Assembly (NCBI RefSeq): GCF_034424625.1
Contig: NZ_CP139976.1
Coordinates: 2,046,001-2,110,000, forward strand
Reading direction: 5' to 3'
Source of the DNA: Janthinobacterium lividum
GTDB taxonomy: Bacteria; Pseudomonadota; Gammaproteobacteria; Burkholderiales; Burkholderiaceae_D
DNA: 64,000 bases
The notes beneath the pieces were generated by a model. It was not told the DNA's origin, did not search any database, and was given only the letters and a program-made list of their open reading frames with translations. This document shows, piece by piece, positions 36,359 through 45,086 of the stretch (position 1 is its first letter; every line of letters begins with the position of its first letter). The translations under genes and the position numbers were made by a program.

Positions 36359-37474
36359 TTGAAGATATTCACATCCGTTTTGCTGGCCACCGTCCTGGCC
36401 GGTTCTTCCACCATTTGCATGGCCAATGAGTTGGTCATCCCGGCTTTGCCTTCCGGGCAATCGCCGGCCTCCCTCTATTTCGACGCGGATTACCAGCCCG
36501 CTGCGCCCGCTGCGGCCATGTACGAGCAGCGCGCACCGTTGCGCCACGATGCAGCCCGCCAGGCCTGGCATTGGCAGCTGCATTTCGCGCAGCCGCCAGG
36601 CAGGCTGCACATGGATGCCTGGCTGCGCAGCACGGACCTGGCGTCGCCCGGTTACGTCTACCAGCGCAGCGTGTATTTCGCCGATGGCCAGCTGGGCTTG
36701 CTGGAAGAGCGCAATGGGGAGGGAGACTTCGATGGCGTGACCGTCGCGTACTATGCGGACGGCACGGTGAAAAGCCGCAAGGCTTACCGCGCAGGCGAGT
36801 ACGAAGGCTTGCATAGCCACTATCATGCGAATGGCCAGCTGAGGCATGCATTGCTGTATCACGCGGGCCAGCCCGCCGATGGCGAATTCCTGAGCTTTGA
36901 CGAGCATGGCCAGGTCAGCAACCGCGCGCATTTCGTCGATGGCGTGCTGACCGGTGAAGTGACGGCGTTTCATCCGGATGGCAGGCTGGCCGAGCGGGGA
37001 CCGTATCTGGACGGCCAGCGCAACGGCCTGCACCAGGCCTGGTGGCCGGACGGCCGTGAAATGTCGCGCCTCAATTTCCTGCATGGCAAGCCGCAGGGCT
37101 GGTCGCTGCTGTATTTCGCGAATGGCCAGCTGGACCAGAAAAACCTGTTCGAGGATGGCGTCATGCTGAGCACGCAAAGCTGGCGCGACGATGGCACGCC
37201 GCTGCGCCAGCGCCAGCAGGATGAGCAGGGCCGCGCGCAGGGCGAGGACAGGCAATGGCATGCGAACGGCAAGCTTGCCCGGCTCGCTTCCTACCATGAT
37301 GACGTGCCGCATGGCGCCTGGCGGGAGTGGCATGCGGACGGCTCGCCCCGCCATGCCGTGGATTACGTGCACGGGCGCAAGCAGGGCCTGGAACGGGCCT
37401 GGGCCGGCGACGGCACGCGCACCATCTGCGAGTGGCAGGATGGCCGCTTGCTGCGTGCCTGCCGCAATTTCTAG
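36359..37474 (+). CDS. Exported MORN/YwqK-like repeat protein (paralogue 2)
   Basis: A 371-residue relative of the 34583 gene. A signal peptide (KIFTSVLLATVLAGSSTICMA) is only complete if translation begins at the TTG at 36359; the first ATG in frame, at 36419, would remove it. Repeats include YYADGTVKSRKAYRAGEYEG, YHANGQLRHALLYHAGQ, FHPDGRLAERGPYLDGQRNG and WHADGSPRHAVDYVHGRKQG. The two paralogues share the N-terminal domain order and about nine repeats. The stop codon lies on a CTAG shared with the convergent ClC gene. Confidence 0.75.
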   Translation: MKIFTSVLLATVLAGSSTICMANELVIPALPSGQSPASLYFDADYQPAAPAAAMYEQRAPLRHDAARQAWHWQLHFAQPPGRLHMDAWLRSTDLASPGYVYQRSVYFADGQLGLLEERNGEGDFDGVTVAYYADGTVKSRKAYRAGEYEGLHSHYHANGQLRHALLYHAGQPADGEFLSFDEHGQVSNRAHFVDGVLTGEVTAFHPDGRLAERGPYLDGQRNGLHQAWWPDGREMSRLNFLHGKPQGWSLLYFANGQLDQKNLFEDGVMLSTQSWRDDGTPLRQRQQDEQGRAQGEDRQWHANGKLARLASYHDDVPHGAWREWHADGSPRHAVDYVHGRKQGLERAWAGDGTRTICEWQDGRLLRACRNF

Positions 37475-38793
37475 CTTGTTGCCGCTGGCAAGCGTTGCAA
37501 TTGCAGCTGCGCCAGCGCTCCGTACAGCGGTTCGCTGAGTACGCGCGAGACGGTGCTGGCGACGACGGCGCAGGCCATCAGGCTCAGCACCATGCCGTGA
37601 CCATCGACCATTTCCATGACAATGATGAAGGCTGTCAGCGGCGCCTGCGTGGCGGCGGCCAGGAAGCCCACCATGCCCAGCGCGATCAGGGCCGGCGCGT
37701 GCGGGTAGTGCAGCAGCACGGCGATATCGTGGCCAATGCCGGCGCCGATGGCCAGGGACGGCGCGAAGATGCCGGCAGGCACGCCCGACCAGACGGTCAG
37801 CCACGTCGCCACATACTTGAAGGCAACAAAGGCGGGGGAGGCGTCACTGGCGCCTTCCAGCATGGCGCGCGTGGCCACGGTGCCGCTGCCGAACGTGGCG
37901 CCGTGGCTGGCGATGCCGATGGCCGCCACCAGCACGCCGCAGACGGCGGCGAACAGCACGGGCCGGCCCTTTCTCCACGCAGACAATTTTCCCAGTGGAT
38001 TGCCCCGGGCGGAGGCCAGCAGCAGCCGGGCGAACAGGCCGCCCGCCACGCCCGCGACCAGGGTCACGAGCAAGCCCGGCAAGGCCAGCGCCAGGCCGAT
38101 GGGGCCGGGGTGGATGATGCCGAAATGGGTGGCGTTGCCGTGGATCGACACGGCCATCATGCCGGCCAGCACGATGCCGGCGACGATCAGGCCGCTGTTG
38201 CGCTGTTCCGGCGAGCGCGACAGTTCCTCGATGGCAAACATGACGCCGGCCAGCGGCGTGTTGAAGGCGGCCGCGATGCCGGCCGCGCCACCGGCCACCA
38301 GCAGGGAATGGGCGCTCACCTGCGAGTGGCGGGGCAGCCAGCGGCGCGCGGCCAGCATCACGCCGGCGGCGATCTGCACGGACGGCCCTTCGCGCCCCAG
38401 GGACAATCCCCCCAGCAAGCCGCCGGCCGTCAGGCAGATTTTCGCGGCACTGAGTTTCAACGAGACAAACAAGGAGCGCTGTTCCGGCGCCACGGCAGGG
38501 TCCAGGGTCGCCATCACCTGCGGGATGCCGGAACCGGCCGCGCCCATCGCGTAGCGGCGCGTCAGCCAGACCAGCAGGGCGGCGCAGGCCGGCGTCCACA
38601 GCAGGGCGAACCACCAGGCCTTGCCGTTAAAGAACAGAAACAAGTCCAGCGCTTCTTCCGCCAGCCACGTAAAGCCCACGACGACGAGGCCCGCGATGGC
38701 GGCCATGCCGACAACGACGGCGCGCGACCACCATAGGCGCGGGTTGGCAAATTCATGCTTGAAGGCAGAGGGAATATCGTGCAAGTGCTTCAT
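37471..38793 (-). CDS. ClC-family chloride/proton transporter
   Basis: Voltage-gated-chloride-channel-fold membrane protein, 440 residues. The three anion-pathway motifs are present: GSGIP at 87-91, GREGP at 133-137 with the gating Glu135, and GIFAPSLAIGAG near 340. A second glutamate pair in MFAIEEL (189-190) matches the proton glutamate of E. coli ClcA, so it is more likely an antiporter than a channel. No CBS domain. Possible role in acid tolerance. Confidence 0.93.
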   Translation of the reverse strand: MKHLHDIPSAFKHEFANPRLWWSRAVVVGMAAIAGLVVVGFTWLAEEALDLFLFFNGKAWWFALLWTPACAALLVWLTRRYAMGAAGSGIPQVMATLDPAVAPEQRSLFVSLKLSAAKICLTAGGLLGGLSLGREGPSVQIAAGVMLAARRWLPRHSQVSAHSLLVAGGAAGIAAAFNTPLAGVMFAIEELSRSPEQRNSGLIVAGIVLAGMMAVSIHGNATHFGIIHPGPIGLALALPGLLVTLVAGVAGGLFARLLLASARGNPLGKLSAWRKGRPVLFAAVCGVLVAAIGIASHGATFGSGTVATRAMLEGASDASPAFVAFKYVATWLTVWSGVPAGIFAPSLAIGAGIGHDIAVLLHYPHAPALIALGMVGFLAAATQAPLTAFIIVMEMVDGHGMVLSLMACAVVASTVSRVLSEPLYGALAQLQLQRLPAATS

Positions 38794-38879
38794 TGCGGCA
38801 AGTCCAGGAAGGGGCGCGCAGGGCGTCGGGGTGACTTGCCATTATATAGATGTATTTGTTCAAATGTATTTCCTGTGCC

Positions 38880-39449
38880 TTATTTGTGGGCAAGAGGCGA
38901 CAACAGCTTCGCCTCGGCCAGGAAATCGACGAGGACCCGTACTTTCGGCGCCAGGTGCGGTCCGGACGGCCACAGCAGCCAGCAGCTGTGGGCTGGATGG
39001 CCGGCGATCGCGTAGTCCCTCAGCACTTCGACCAGGCTGCCGTCATCGATGGCGCTGCGCACATGAAAGTCGGGCAGCCAGGCGATGCCCAGGCCTTGTC
39101 GGGCGAAGTGCAGGCGTGCTTCCACGTTGTTGCACACCATCGACAAAGGCAAGTCCGGTAGCGGCGCTTCGGCTTCCTGGTGCAGTTGCCATTGTTCGAC
39201 CTTGCCGCTGTGGCGGAAGCGGTAGTGCAGGCAGGTATGGTGTTGCAGATCAAGAGGACGGCTGGGCGTGCCGTGGCGCGCCAGATAGGCGGGCGAGGCC
39301 ACGAGGCAGGAGCGGAACTGCCCCAGCTTGCGCGCGGCCAGGCGCGAATCGCGGGGCTTACCGATGCGGATGACGACGTCGGCCAGCGCATCGGAAAAAT
39401 CCAGCTCGAGGGCGATGGCAGGGTGCCGTTGGGAAAATTCGGCCAACAT
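38880..39449 (-). pseudogene. LysR-family regulator remnant (HTH lost)
   Basis: Only the effector-binding half of a LysR regulator remains. It begins at MLAEFSQRHPAIALELDFSD, which in intact proteins lies at about residue 110; the helix-turn-helix is absent. Ten or so residues between DFSD and VVIRIG also seem to be missing. The rest (CLVASPAYLARHG, GLGIAWLPDFHV, PKVRVLVDFLAE) is intact. At its broken end it touches the C-terminal piece of an alcohol dehydrogenase on the other strand, so one deletion probably removed both 5' halves. Confidence 0.75.
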
Positions 39450-39618
39450 GATCGAGCAACACCGGATTTTGCAGCGGGTGGCGCGGTTGCTGGATGAGGG
39501 CGCGCTGCGCCATACGCTGCAGCAGCGTTTGTCGCCGATGGATGCGGCCACCGTGTTGCGCGCGCATGCGCTGCTGGAGCGGGGCGGGCAGCCGGGCAAG
39601 ATCGTCGTCAGCGATTGA
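39448..39618 (+). pseudogene. Zinc-type alcohol dehydrogenase remnant (C-terminal 56 residues)
   Basis: Reads MIEQHRILQRVARLLDEGAL and later RAHALLERGGQPGKIVVSD. This is the C-terminal end of the medium-chain quinone oxidoreductase/ADH family and aligns with the end of the intact gene at 43844-44860 (MLKQHELLEDLAQLVDAG..., RAHALLESNTAKGKIVLE). The N-terminal 280 residues are missing. It abuts the LysR remnant. Confidence 0.75.
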
Positions 39619-39624
39619 ACCGGC

Positions 39625-40524
39625 TTACACGAATAGCTCGTGCCGCGCGCTCTGGCTGATGGCGATGGTGGCCGGGTGGCTCAGGCGCCGTTCCGTGGTG
39701 ATCGCGTAGACTTGCTCGACGAGGCTGTCGACCCGGCCCAGCGCCACCACGGCGTACTGTTCGCAGACCTGGGGCGCGATCACGGTGGGCGCAAAGAACA
39801 GGCCGGCGCCGGACTGGCCGAAGGCCTTCATCATGGCGCTGTCGTCGAACTCGCCGACGATGCGCGGGTGCAGGTTGTTGTCGCCCAGCCACTGCAGCAA
39901 GCGTCCGTAAATGGCGAAGTCTTCTCCGGGCAGCAGCAGCGGCGCGCCATCGAGGCATTGCGGGAAGCTCCCCGTCAGGGTGGCGGCCAGCGCTGGCGTG
40001 CCGAACAGGGTCATGCCGCTTTCGCCCAGCAAATGGTTAAAGCCGCGCACGCTCAAGTGGGCCGGCATGGGACGGTCCGCCATGATCAGGTCGAGCCGGT
40101 GCACGGCCAGGTCCGCCAGCAGGCTGGCCAGCCGGCCTTCGCGGCAAATGATGCGCAACGGTTCGGCCAGTCCCAGCGCCGGCGCGACGAGGCGGCAGGC
40201 GATCAGTTTTGAGACGGAATCGGCGCAGCCGACGCGGAAGGTCGTCGTCGTGGTGCGCGACTGGTCGCGCACGATTTCCAGCAATTCATCGCCCGTGCTG
40301 AAGATGCTTTCGGCATGGCTGAGGATGCGCCGGCCCGTGTCCGTCAATTCCAGCTGGCGCCCGCTGCGGCGGAACAGTTCCACGCCCAGGGTGTCGGCAA
40401 ACTCGCTGAGCTGGCCGGAAATCGATTGCGGCGTCAGGTGCAGCTGCTCGGCCGCGCGGGCGATGCTGCCCGTCTTGGCCACCATCCAGAAATAGCGCAA
40501 GTGCTTGAAGTTGAGTGTCGACAT
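39625..40524 (-). CDS. nhaR: NhaR-like LysR-family activator
   Basis: A 299-residue LysR regulator closely resembling NhaR, the sodium-responsive activator of Na+/H+ antiporter genes in E. coli. Diagnostic: LNFKHLRYFWMVAKTGSIAR, then LHLTPQSISGQLSEFADTLG and ELTDTGRRILSHAE. The ATG at 40524 gives the normal N-terminus. No nhaA is in the window; the divergent neighbour is a TerC gene with a leader ORF, which may be its target. Confidence 0.85.
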   Translation of the reverse strand: MSTLNFKHLRYFWMVAKTGSIARAAEQLHLTPQSISGQLSEFADTLGVELFRRSGRQLELTDTGRRILSHAESIFSTGDELLEIVRDQSRTTTTTFRVGCADSVSKLIACRLVAPALGLAEPLRIICREGRLASLLADLAVHRLDLIMADRPMPAHLSVRGFNHLLGESGMTLFGTPALAATLTGSFPQCLDGAPLLLPGEDFAIYGRLLQWLGDNNLHPRIVGEFDDSAMMKAFGQSGAGLFFAPTVIAPQVCEQYAVVALGRVDSLVEQVYAITTERRLSHPATIAISQSARHELFV

Positions 40525-40546
40525 GGTATTTCCCGGTAGATTAATG

Positions 40547-40594
40547 CATCGAGTTTTTCGATGTATTCTTAAATTATATTCGATTTGTTCGATG
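40547..40594. promoter_or_regulatory. CGAT-rich dyad, candidate NhaR operator
   Basis: A perfect inverted repeat CATCGA-5-TCGATG (40547-40563) is followed by ATTCGAT (40578-40584) and TTCGATG (40588-40594) in an AT-rich region between nhaR and terC. Arrangement fits a LysR-type regulator with a primary dyad and a secondary site. Inferred. Confidence 0.5.
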
Positions 40595-40642
40595 TTTATA
40601 TTCGGACTATGATGGCTGCTCAATTCATGCAAGGAGAGTGCC

Positions 40643-40687
40643 ATGGACTTCAGGATACAAACAGAGCATTGCGGAGGCCGCCGATGA
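40643..40687 (+). CDS. 14-codon leader ORF overlapping terC start
   Basis: The ORF reads MDFRIQTEHCGGRR-stop. AAGGAG lies seven bases before its ATG, better than the site of terC itself. Its stop TGA (40685-40687) overlaps the terC ATG (40684-40686) in an ATGA. This suggests translational coupling or a regulatory leader peptide. Not a predicted functional protein in itself. Confidence 0.55.
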   Translation: MDFRIQTEHCGGRR

Positions 40688-41646
40688 ACGGCCTGGAAAG
40701 TATTGCAACGGCCCCCATGTGGGCCGGCTTCATCGCCTTTGTCCTGGTGATGCTGGCGCTGGACTTGTTCGTCTTTGGCGGCAACAAGGCGCACAAGGTC
40801 AGTGTCAAGGAAGCGGCGACATGGTCGCTCGTGTGGGTCAGCCTGGCCCTGCTGTTCAACGGCGGACTGTGGTGGTATCTGAACGGCACGGCCGGTCCCG
40901 AGATCGCCAACCAGAAGGCGCTGGAATTTTTCTCCGGCTACCTGATCGAGAAAGCGCTGTCGGTCGATAACGTGTTCGTCTTCCTGCTGATCTTCAGCGC
41001 CTTCCAGGTGCCGATCCAGTACCAGCGCCGCGTGCTGATCTATGGCGTGCTGGGCGCGATCGTCATGCGCGCCGTGATGATCATGGCTGGTGCATGGGTG
41101 GTGAGCGAGTTCAGCTGGGTGCTGTACCTGTTCGGCGCCTTCCTGTTGATTACAGGCATGCGCATGCTGGTGGCGGCCGATGCGGAACCGGACGTGGCGA
41201 ACAACCCGGTGCTGCGCTTTGCCCGCCGCCACTTGCGGGTGGCCGATGGCGACCACGGCGAGCGTTTCTTCGTGGCAAAGGGTGGCTTGCGTTATGTCAC
41301 GCCGCTGTTCCTGGTGCTGATCCTGATCGAGGTGACGGACCTGGTATTCGCGGTTGACTCGATTCCGGCGATCTTCGCCATCACGACGGACCCGTTCATC
41401 GTCTTCACGTCGAACCTGTTCGCCATCATGGGATTGCGGGCCCTGTACTTCCTGCTGGTGGACGTGGCTGACCGCTTCCATATGCTCAAGTACGGCCTGG
41501 CGATGGTGCTGGTGTTCATCGGCGCAAAGATGCTGATCATGCCGTGGTACCACGTGCCGGTGGAAGCATCGTTGCTGGTGGTGGCAGTCCTGATCGTGTC
41601 GAGCTGCGTGGCCAGCGTGTTCATCACCCGCAGCGACAAGAAGTAA
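40684..41646 (+). CDS. TerC/Alx-family membrane protein
   Basis: Integral membrane protein of 320 residues from the TerC/Alx family, linked to manganese export and tellurite or alkali response. Conserved acidic motifs: LDLFVFGGNKAHKVS near the N-terminus, ALSVDNVFVFLLIF (about 91-104) and EVTDLVFAVDSIPAIFAIT (about 218-236); about nine helices. GGAGG is seven bases upstream of the ATG. It is preceded by a coupled leader ORF and followed by a terminator and a TerB-like gene. I see no yybP-ykoY riboswitch upstream. Confidence 0.92.
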   Translation: MNGLESIATAPMWAGFIAFVLVMLALDLFVFGGNKAHKVSVKEAATWSLVWVSLALLFNGGLWWYLNGTAGPEIANQKALEFFSGYLIEKALSVDNVFVFLLIFSAFQVPIQYQRRVLIYGVLGAIVMRAVMIMAGAWVVSEFSWVLYLFGAFLLITGMRMLVAADAEPDVANNPVLRFARRHLRVADGDHGERFFVAKGGLRYVTPLFLVLILIEVTDLVFAVDSIPAIFAITTDPFIVFTSNLFAIMGLRALYFLLVDVADRFHMLKYGLAMVLVFIGAKMLIMPWYHVPVEASLLVVAVLIVSSCVASVFITRSDKK

Positions 41647-41669
41647 ACAGCGAATTTAACAACGATATG

Positions 41670-41702
41670 GCGCGCCCCGCGTGGCGGTGGCGCGCTTTTT
41701 AA
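41670..41702 (+). terminator. Rho-independent terminator after terC
   Basis: Stem GCGCGCC (41670-41676) / GGCGCGC (41689-41695), then a run of six T residues. Confidence 0.85.
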
Positions 41703-41723
41703 CCTCACAATGGAAAAGAGATT

Positions 41724-42125
41724 ATGCGTACGTATGAAGTAAACAGTCCCCAGGCAGCGGGACGTATCCTGGCCCTGATGATGGTGGTCGACGGCAACCT
41801 GGCCAGCGCCGAGCTGCAAGCCATGCACCGCAGCAAGATCCTCGAGCATATCGACCTGGCGCCGGCCGCCTTCCAGCAACTGCTGCAAGACTTGTGCGAC
41901 GACATGCTGACGTCGACCGTGCATGGCGCCGTGCAGCTGGCCAATGGCGTGATCGACAGCCTGCTCGATGAAATCGATGACCCGGACTTGCGCCGCAAGC
42001 TGTTGCAAGCCATGTGGAAGATCGCCGATGCGGACGATTGGCTGGCCGATGGCGAAGCCGTCTTGCTGGCCCGCGCCAGCGCGGCATGGTCGGCGGAAAC
42101 GAACTTCCGCGCGCATGCCGCGTGA
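41724..42125 (+). CDS. TerB-like protein
   Basis: A 133-residue helical cytoplasmic protein. MMVVDGNLASAELQAMHR and IADADDWLADGEAVLLARAS carry the paired acidic helices seen in the tellurite-resistance TerB fold. The link to terC upstream supports this. Role in the cell unknown, possibly metal sensing. A terminator separates it from terC, so it may have its own promoter. Confidence 0.7.
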   Translation: MRTYEVNSPQAAGRILALMMVVDGNLASAELQAMHRSKILEHIDLAPAAFQQLLQDLCDDMLTSTVHGAVQLANGVIDSLLDEIDDPDLRRKLLQAMWKIADADDWLADGEAVLLARASAAWSAETNFRAHAA

Positions 42126-42131
42126 TGCACA

Positions 42132-42485
42132 TCAAGCCGTCTTGTGTCCCATCGCAATGACGGCGGCGCCGGCCAGGGCCAGGCCCACGCCGGCGATGTC
42201 CGTCCAGGCCGGCGTGACGCCGTCCACCAGCCACAGCCATCCCAGCGCCGTGGCGATATAGATGGCGCCATACGTGGCATACACCCTGCCGCTGGCGGCC
42301 GGGTGCAAGGTCAGCAGCCAGACGAAGATCAAGAGGCTGACGGCGGCCGGCAACAGCAGCCAGGCGCTGCCCTTGTTGCTCAGCCATAGCATGGGCAGGT
42401 AGCAGCCCAGCAGTTCGGCCACGGCCGTGACGGTAAACAGCCCGAAGGTGCGGGCCAGTCCAGTCCATTCAATTGCATCGTTCAT
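42132..42485 (-). CDS. YnfA/UPF0060 small membrane protein
   Basis: A 117-residue, four-helix membrane protein of the YnfA family, related in fold to small multidrug transporters. [39 protein letters not shown] and [20 protein letters not shown] are diagnostic. The ATG at 42485 with AGGA upstream gives the typical length. Convergent with the TerB-like gene. Confidence 0.92.
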   Translation of the reverse strand: MNDAIEWTGLARTFGLFTVTAVAELLGCYLPMLWLSNKGSAWLLLPAAVSLLIFVWLLTLHPAASGRVYATYGAIYIATALGWLWLVDGVTPAWTDIAGVGLALAGAAVIAMGHKTA

Positions 42486-42574
42486 TGCATTCCTGTTTTT
42501 ACCGTCAAGCAGCCATTGTAGCTGCCAGGCTGCCGGCCCTGCTATGATCGGGACCGGATCCCGGAGGAAACAAA

Positions 42575-43843
42575 ATGACGACCACCCCAGTGCCACGCGC
42601 CTTGCTGCAAGCCATGTTCCAGGCCGCCATCGAAGCGGCCCAGCCATCGCACTGCATACCGCCCCATCTGCCGCCCGCGCCCAAGGGGCGGCTGATCGTC
42701 ATCGGCGCCGGCAAGGCGTCGGCCGCCATGGCGCAAGCCGTGGAACAGCACTGGCCGGGGCCGCTGTCGGGCCTCGTCGTCACGCGCTATGGCTATGCCG
42801 TGCCGTGCGAGCGCATCGAGATCGTCGAAGCGTCGCACCCCGTGCCGGATGCGCCCGGCATGGACGCGGCGCGGCGCATGCTCGCGCTGGTCGCCAATTT
42901 GCAGCTTGATGACACGGTGCTGTGCCTGATCTCGGGCGGCGGCTCGTCCCTGCTGGCCTTGCCTTTGGATGGCATCAGCCTGGAAGACAAGCAGGCGCTG
43001 AACCGCGCGCTGCTGTCCTCGGGTGCCACCATCGGCGAAATGAATTGCGTGCGCCGCCATTTGTCCGCCATCAAGGGAGGGCGGCTGGCGGCCGCCTGCC
43101 ATCCGGCCCAAGTCGTCACCCTAGCCATTTCCGACGTGCCTGGCGACAAGCTGGGCGACATCGCTTCCGGCCCCACGGTGGGCGACGCCACCACGTGCGA
43201 GGACGCGCTGGCCATCGTGCGCCGCTATGGCATGGACTTGCCGGAAAGCATACGCAAAACGCTGGAAAGCGGGCGCGGCGAATCCGTGAAACCCGACGAT
43301 CCCCGTCTGGCGCGCACGCACACCACCCTGATCGCCACGCCGCAGATGGCGCTCGAAGCGGCAGCCGCCGTGGCGCGCGCGGCCGGCGTCACGCCGTATA
43401 TATTGGGCGACAGCCTGGAAGGCGAGGCGCGCGACGTGGGCAAGGTGATGGCCGGCATCGCGCTGCAAACGGCCGCACGGGGCCAGCCGTTTCCCGCCCC
43501 GTGCGTGCTGCTGTCGGGCGGCGAAACGACCGTCACCGTGCGCGGCAACGGGCGCGGCGGGCGCAACGTGGAATTCCTGCTGGCGCTGGGCATCGCGCTC
43601 GATGGGCATGAAGGCATCCACGCGCTGGCCGGCGACACGGATGGCGTCGACGGCCAGGAAGACATCGCCGGCGCTGTTCTGGCGCCCGACACCCTGCAAC
43701 GGGCCTGGGCCCAGGGCATCAAACCGCGCGACAGCCTGGACGACAACGATGGCCACGGCTTCTTCCAGGCGCTGGGAGACGCCGTGATCACGGGCCCGAC
43801 ATTGACGAACGTCAATGATTTCCGGGCCATTCTGATTACCTGA
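42575..43843 (+). CDS. ttuD: Glycerate 2-kinase (MOFRL/GckA family)
   Basis: ATP-dependent kinase of glycerate in the glyoxylate/tartrate pathways, 422 residues. The N-terminal DUF4147 domain contains [45 protein letters not shown] and [15 protein letters not shown]; the C-terminal MOFRL domain contains [19 protein letters not shown] and [16 protein letters not shown] is eight bases before the ATG. Other genes of the pathway are not adjacent. Its stop abuts the stop of the convergent dehydrogenase. Confidence 0.93.
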   Translation: MTTTPVPRALLQAMFQAAIEAAQPSHCIPPHLPPAPKGRLIVIGAGKASAAMAQAVEQHWPGPLSGLVVTRYGYAVPCERIEIVEASHPVPDAPGMDAARRMLALVANLQLDDTVLCLISGGGSSLLALPLDGISLEDKQALNRALLSSGATIGEMNCVRRHLSAIKGGRLAAACHPAQVVTLAISDVPGDKLGDIASGPTVGDATTCEDALAIVRRYGMDLPESIRKTLESGRGESVKPDDPRLARTHTTLIATPQMALEAAAAVARAAGVTPYILGDSLEGEARDVGKVMAGIALQTAARGQPFPAPCVLLSGGETTVTVRGNGRGGRNVEFLLALGIALDGHEGIHALAGDTDGVDGQEDIAGAVLAPDTLQRAWAQGIKPRDSLDDNDGHGFFQALGDAVITGPTLTNVNDFRAILIT

Positions 43844-44860
43844 TTAGTTAAAGTTTTCCAGCACGATTTTTCCTTTCGCCGTATTGCTTTCCAGCAAGGC
43901 ATGCGCGCGTTTCAGGTTTTGCGCGTTGATCGTGCCGAAGCGCTCGGCCAGCGTCGTCTTGATGGTGCCCGCGTCGACCAGCTGCGCCAGATCCTCGAGC
44001 AGCTCATGTTGCTTGAGCATGTCGGCCGTCTGGAACAGCGATCGGGTAAACATCAGTTCCCAGTGCAGGGACACGCTCTTGCCCTTGAACTTGCGCACGT
44101 CGATGTGCTCGGGGTCGTCGATCAGGGCGAACTTGCCCTGCGGCGCGATCAGTTCCACGATCTGCTCGAAATGCTTGTCGGTCTGGTTCAGGCTGATCAC
44201 ATAATCGACGGGCGGCAAGCCCAGGCGTGTGATCTCCTGTGCCAGCGGCAGGCTGTGGTCGATCACGTGGTGGGCGCCCAATTCCTTCACCCAGTCCGCC
44301 GTTTCCGCGCGCGAGGCCGTGCCGATGATGGTGACATTCGTCAATTGCCGCGCCAGCTGCACCAGCACGGAGCCGACGCCGCCGGCCGCGCCGATCACCA
44401 GCAGGGACTTGCCTGTCAGACTCTTGTCGCGGCTGAGCTGCAAGCGGTCGAACAGCAATTCCCAGGCCGTAATGGCCGTGAGCGGCAAGGCGGCGGCCGG
44501 GGCGAAGTCCAGGCTGGCGGGCATGTGGCCGACGATGCGCTCGTCGACCAGCTGGAATTCGCTGTTGCTGCCGGGGCGGTTGATGGCGCCCGCGTACCAG
44601 ACTTTATCTCCCACCTGGAACAGGGTCACGTCGGGGCCGACGGCGGTGACGACGCCGGCCGCATCCCAGCCCAGCACTTCCGGCTGGCCCTCTTTCGGGG
44701 CGCGGTTCTTGCGCACCTTGGTGTCGACGGGATTGACGGAGATGGCGTGCACGGCGACGAGCAGGTCGCGCCCCGTGGCGACGGGCACGGGCAGCTCGAT
44801 GTCGAGCAGGGCGTCGGCATCCGTGATGGGCAGGCTGTGGTGGTAGGCGATGGCTTTCAT
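43844..44860 (-). CDS. Zinc-type alcohol dehydrogenase/quinone oxidoreductase family protein
   Basis: NADPH-dependent medium-chain reductase, 338 residues. ISVNPVDTKVRKNRAP and LGWDAAGVVTAVG at the N-terminus and the nucleotide loop IGAAGGVGSVLVQLARQL (about 150-167) are typical. Structural zinc cysteines are absent, as in quinone oxidoreductases. AAGGAAG precedes the ATG at 44860. It is divergent from a LysR gene at 45087 that probably regulates it; a REP doublet lies between. The remnant at 39448 is a relative. Confidence 0.9.
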   Translation of the reverse strand: MKAIAYHHSLPITDADALLDIELPVPVATGRDLLVAVHAISVNPVDTKVRKNRAPKEGQPEVLGWDAAGVVTAVGPDVTLFQVGDKVWYAGAINRPGSNSEFQLVDERIVGHMPASLDFAPAAALPLTAITAWELLFDRLQLSRDKSLTGKSLLVIGAAGGVGSVLVQLARQLTNVTIIGTASRAETADWVKELGAHHVIDHSLPLAQEITRLGLPPVDYVISLNQTDKHFEQIVELIAPQGKFALIDDPEHIDVRKFKGKSVSLHWELMFTRSLFQTADMLKQHELLEDLAQLVDAGTIKTTLAERFGTINAQNLKRAHALLESNTAKGKIVLENFN

Positions 44861-44893
44861 ATTCTTCCTTTGGTAAAACAGTGATGGAGTCGG

Positions 44894-44997
44894 GTAGGTC
44901 GGATTAGCGTGGCTGTACCGCGCGTAATCCGACACCACCATCGGCCACGCCAACAATGTTGTCGGATTACGGTCCTTCGGACCTAATCCGACCTACG
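44894..44997. repeat. REP doublet (BIME-like)
   Basis: Two head-to-head palindromic units: 44894-44933 (GTAGGTCGGATTAGCG...GTAATCCGACA) and 44960-44997 (TGTCGGATTACG...TAATCCGACCTACG). The same arrangement occurs at 53671-53774. It fills most of the 226-base space between the ADH and LysR genes. Typical of REP elements mobilised by a distant RAYT transposase. Confidence 0.85.
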
Positions 44998-45086
44998 CCA
45001 TACAGGCTTGATGACGTATCATGGCCATTTTCTCGCCAGGGAAAAAGAGGGCGCGTACCGAAACACTTTCAAAGGAATGCTGAAAA

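Noticed and set aside
34583..37474. Toxin-antitoxin system
   Set aside because: MORN/YwqK-like repeats alone are no evidence; no toxin gene is adjacent and both proteins are exported.
40525..40683. yybP-ykoY (Mn) riboswitch before terC
   Set aside because: The characteristic conserved loops are absent and the leader is AT-rich with a short ORF instead.
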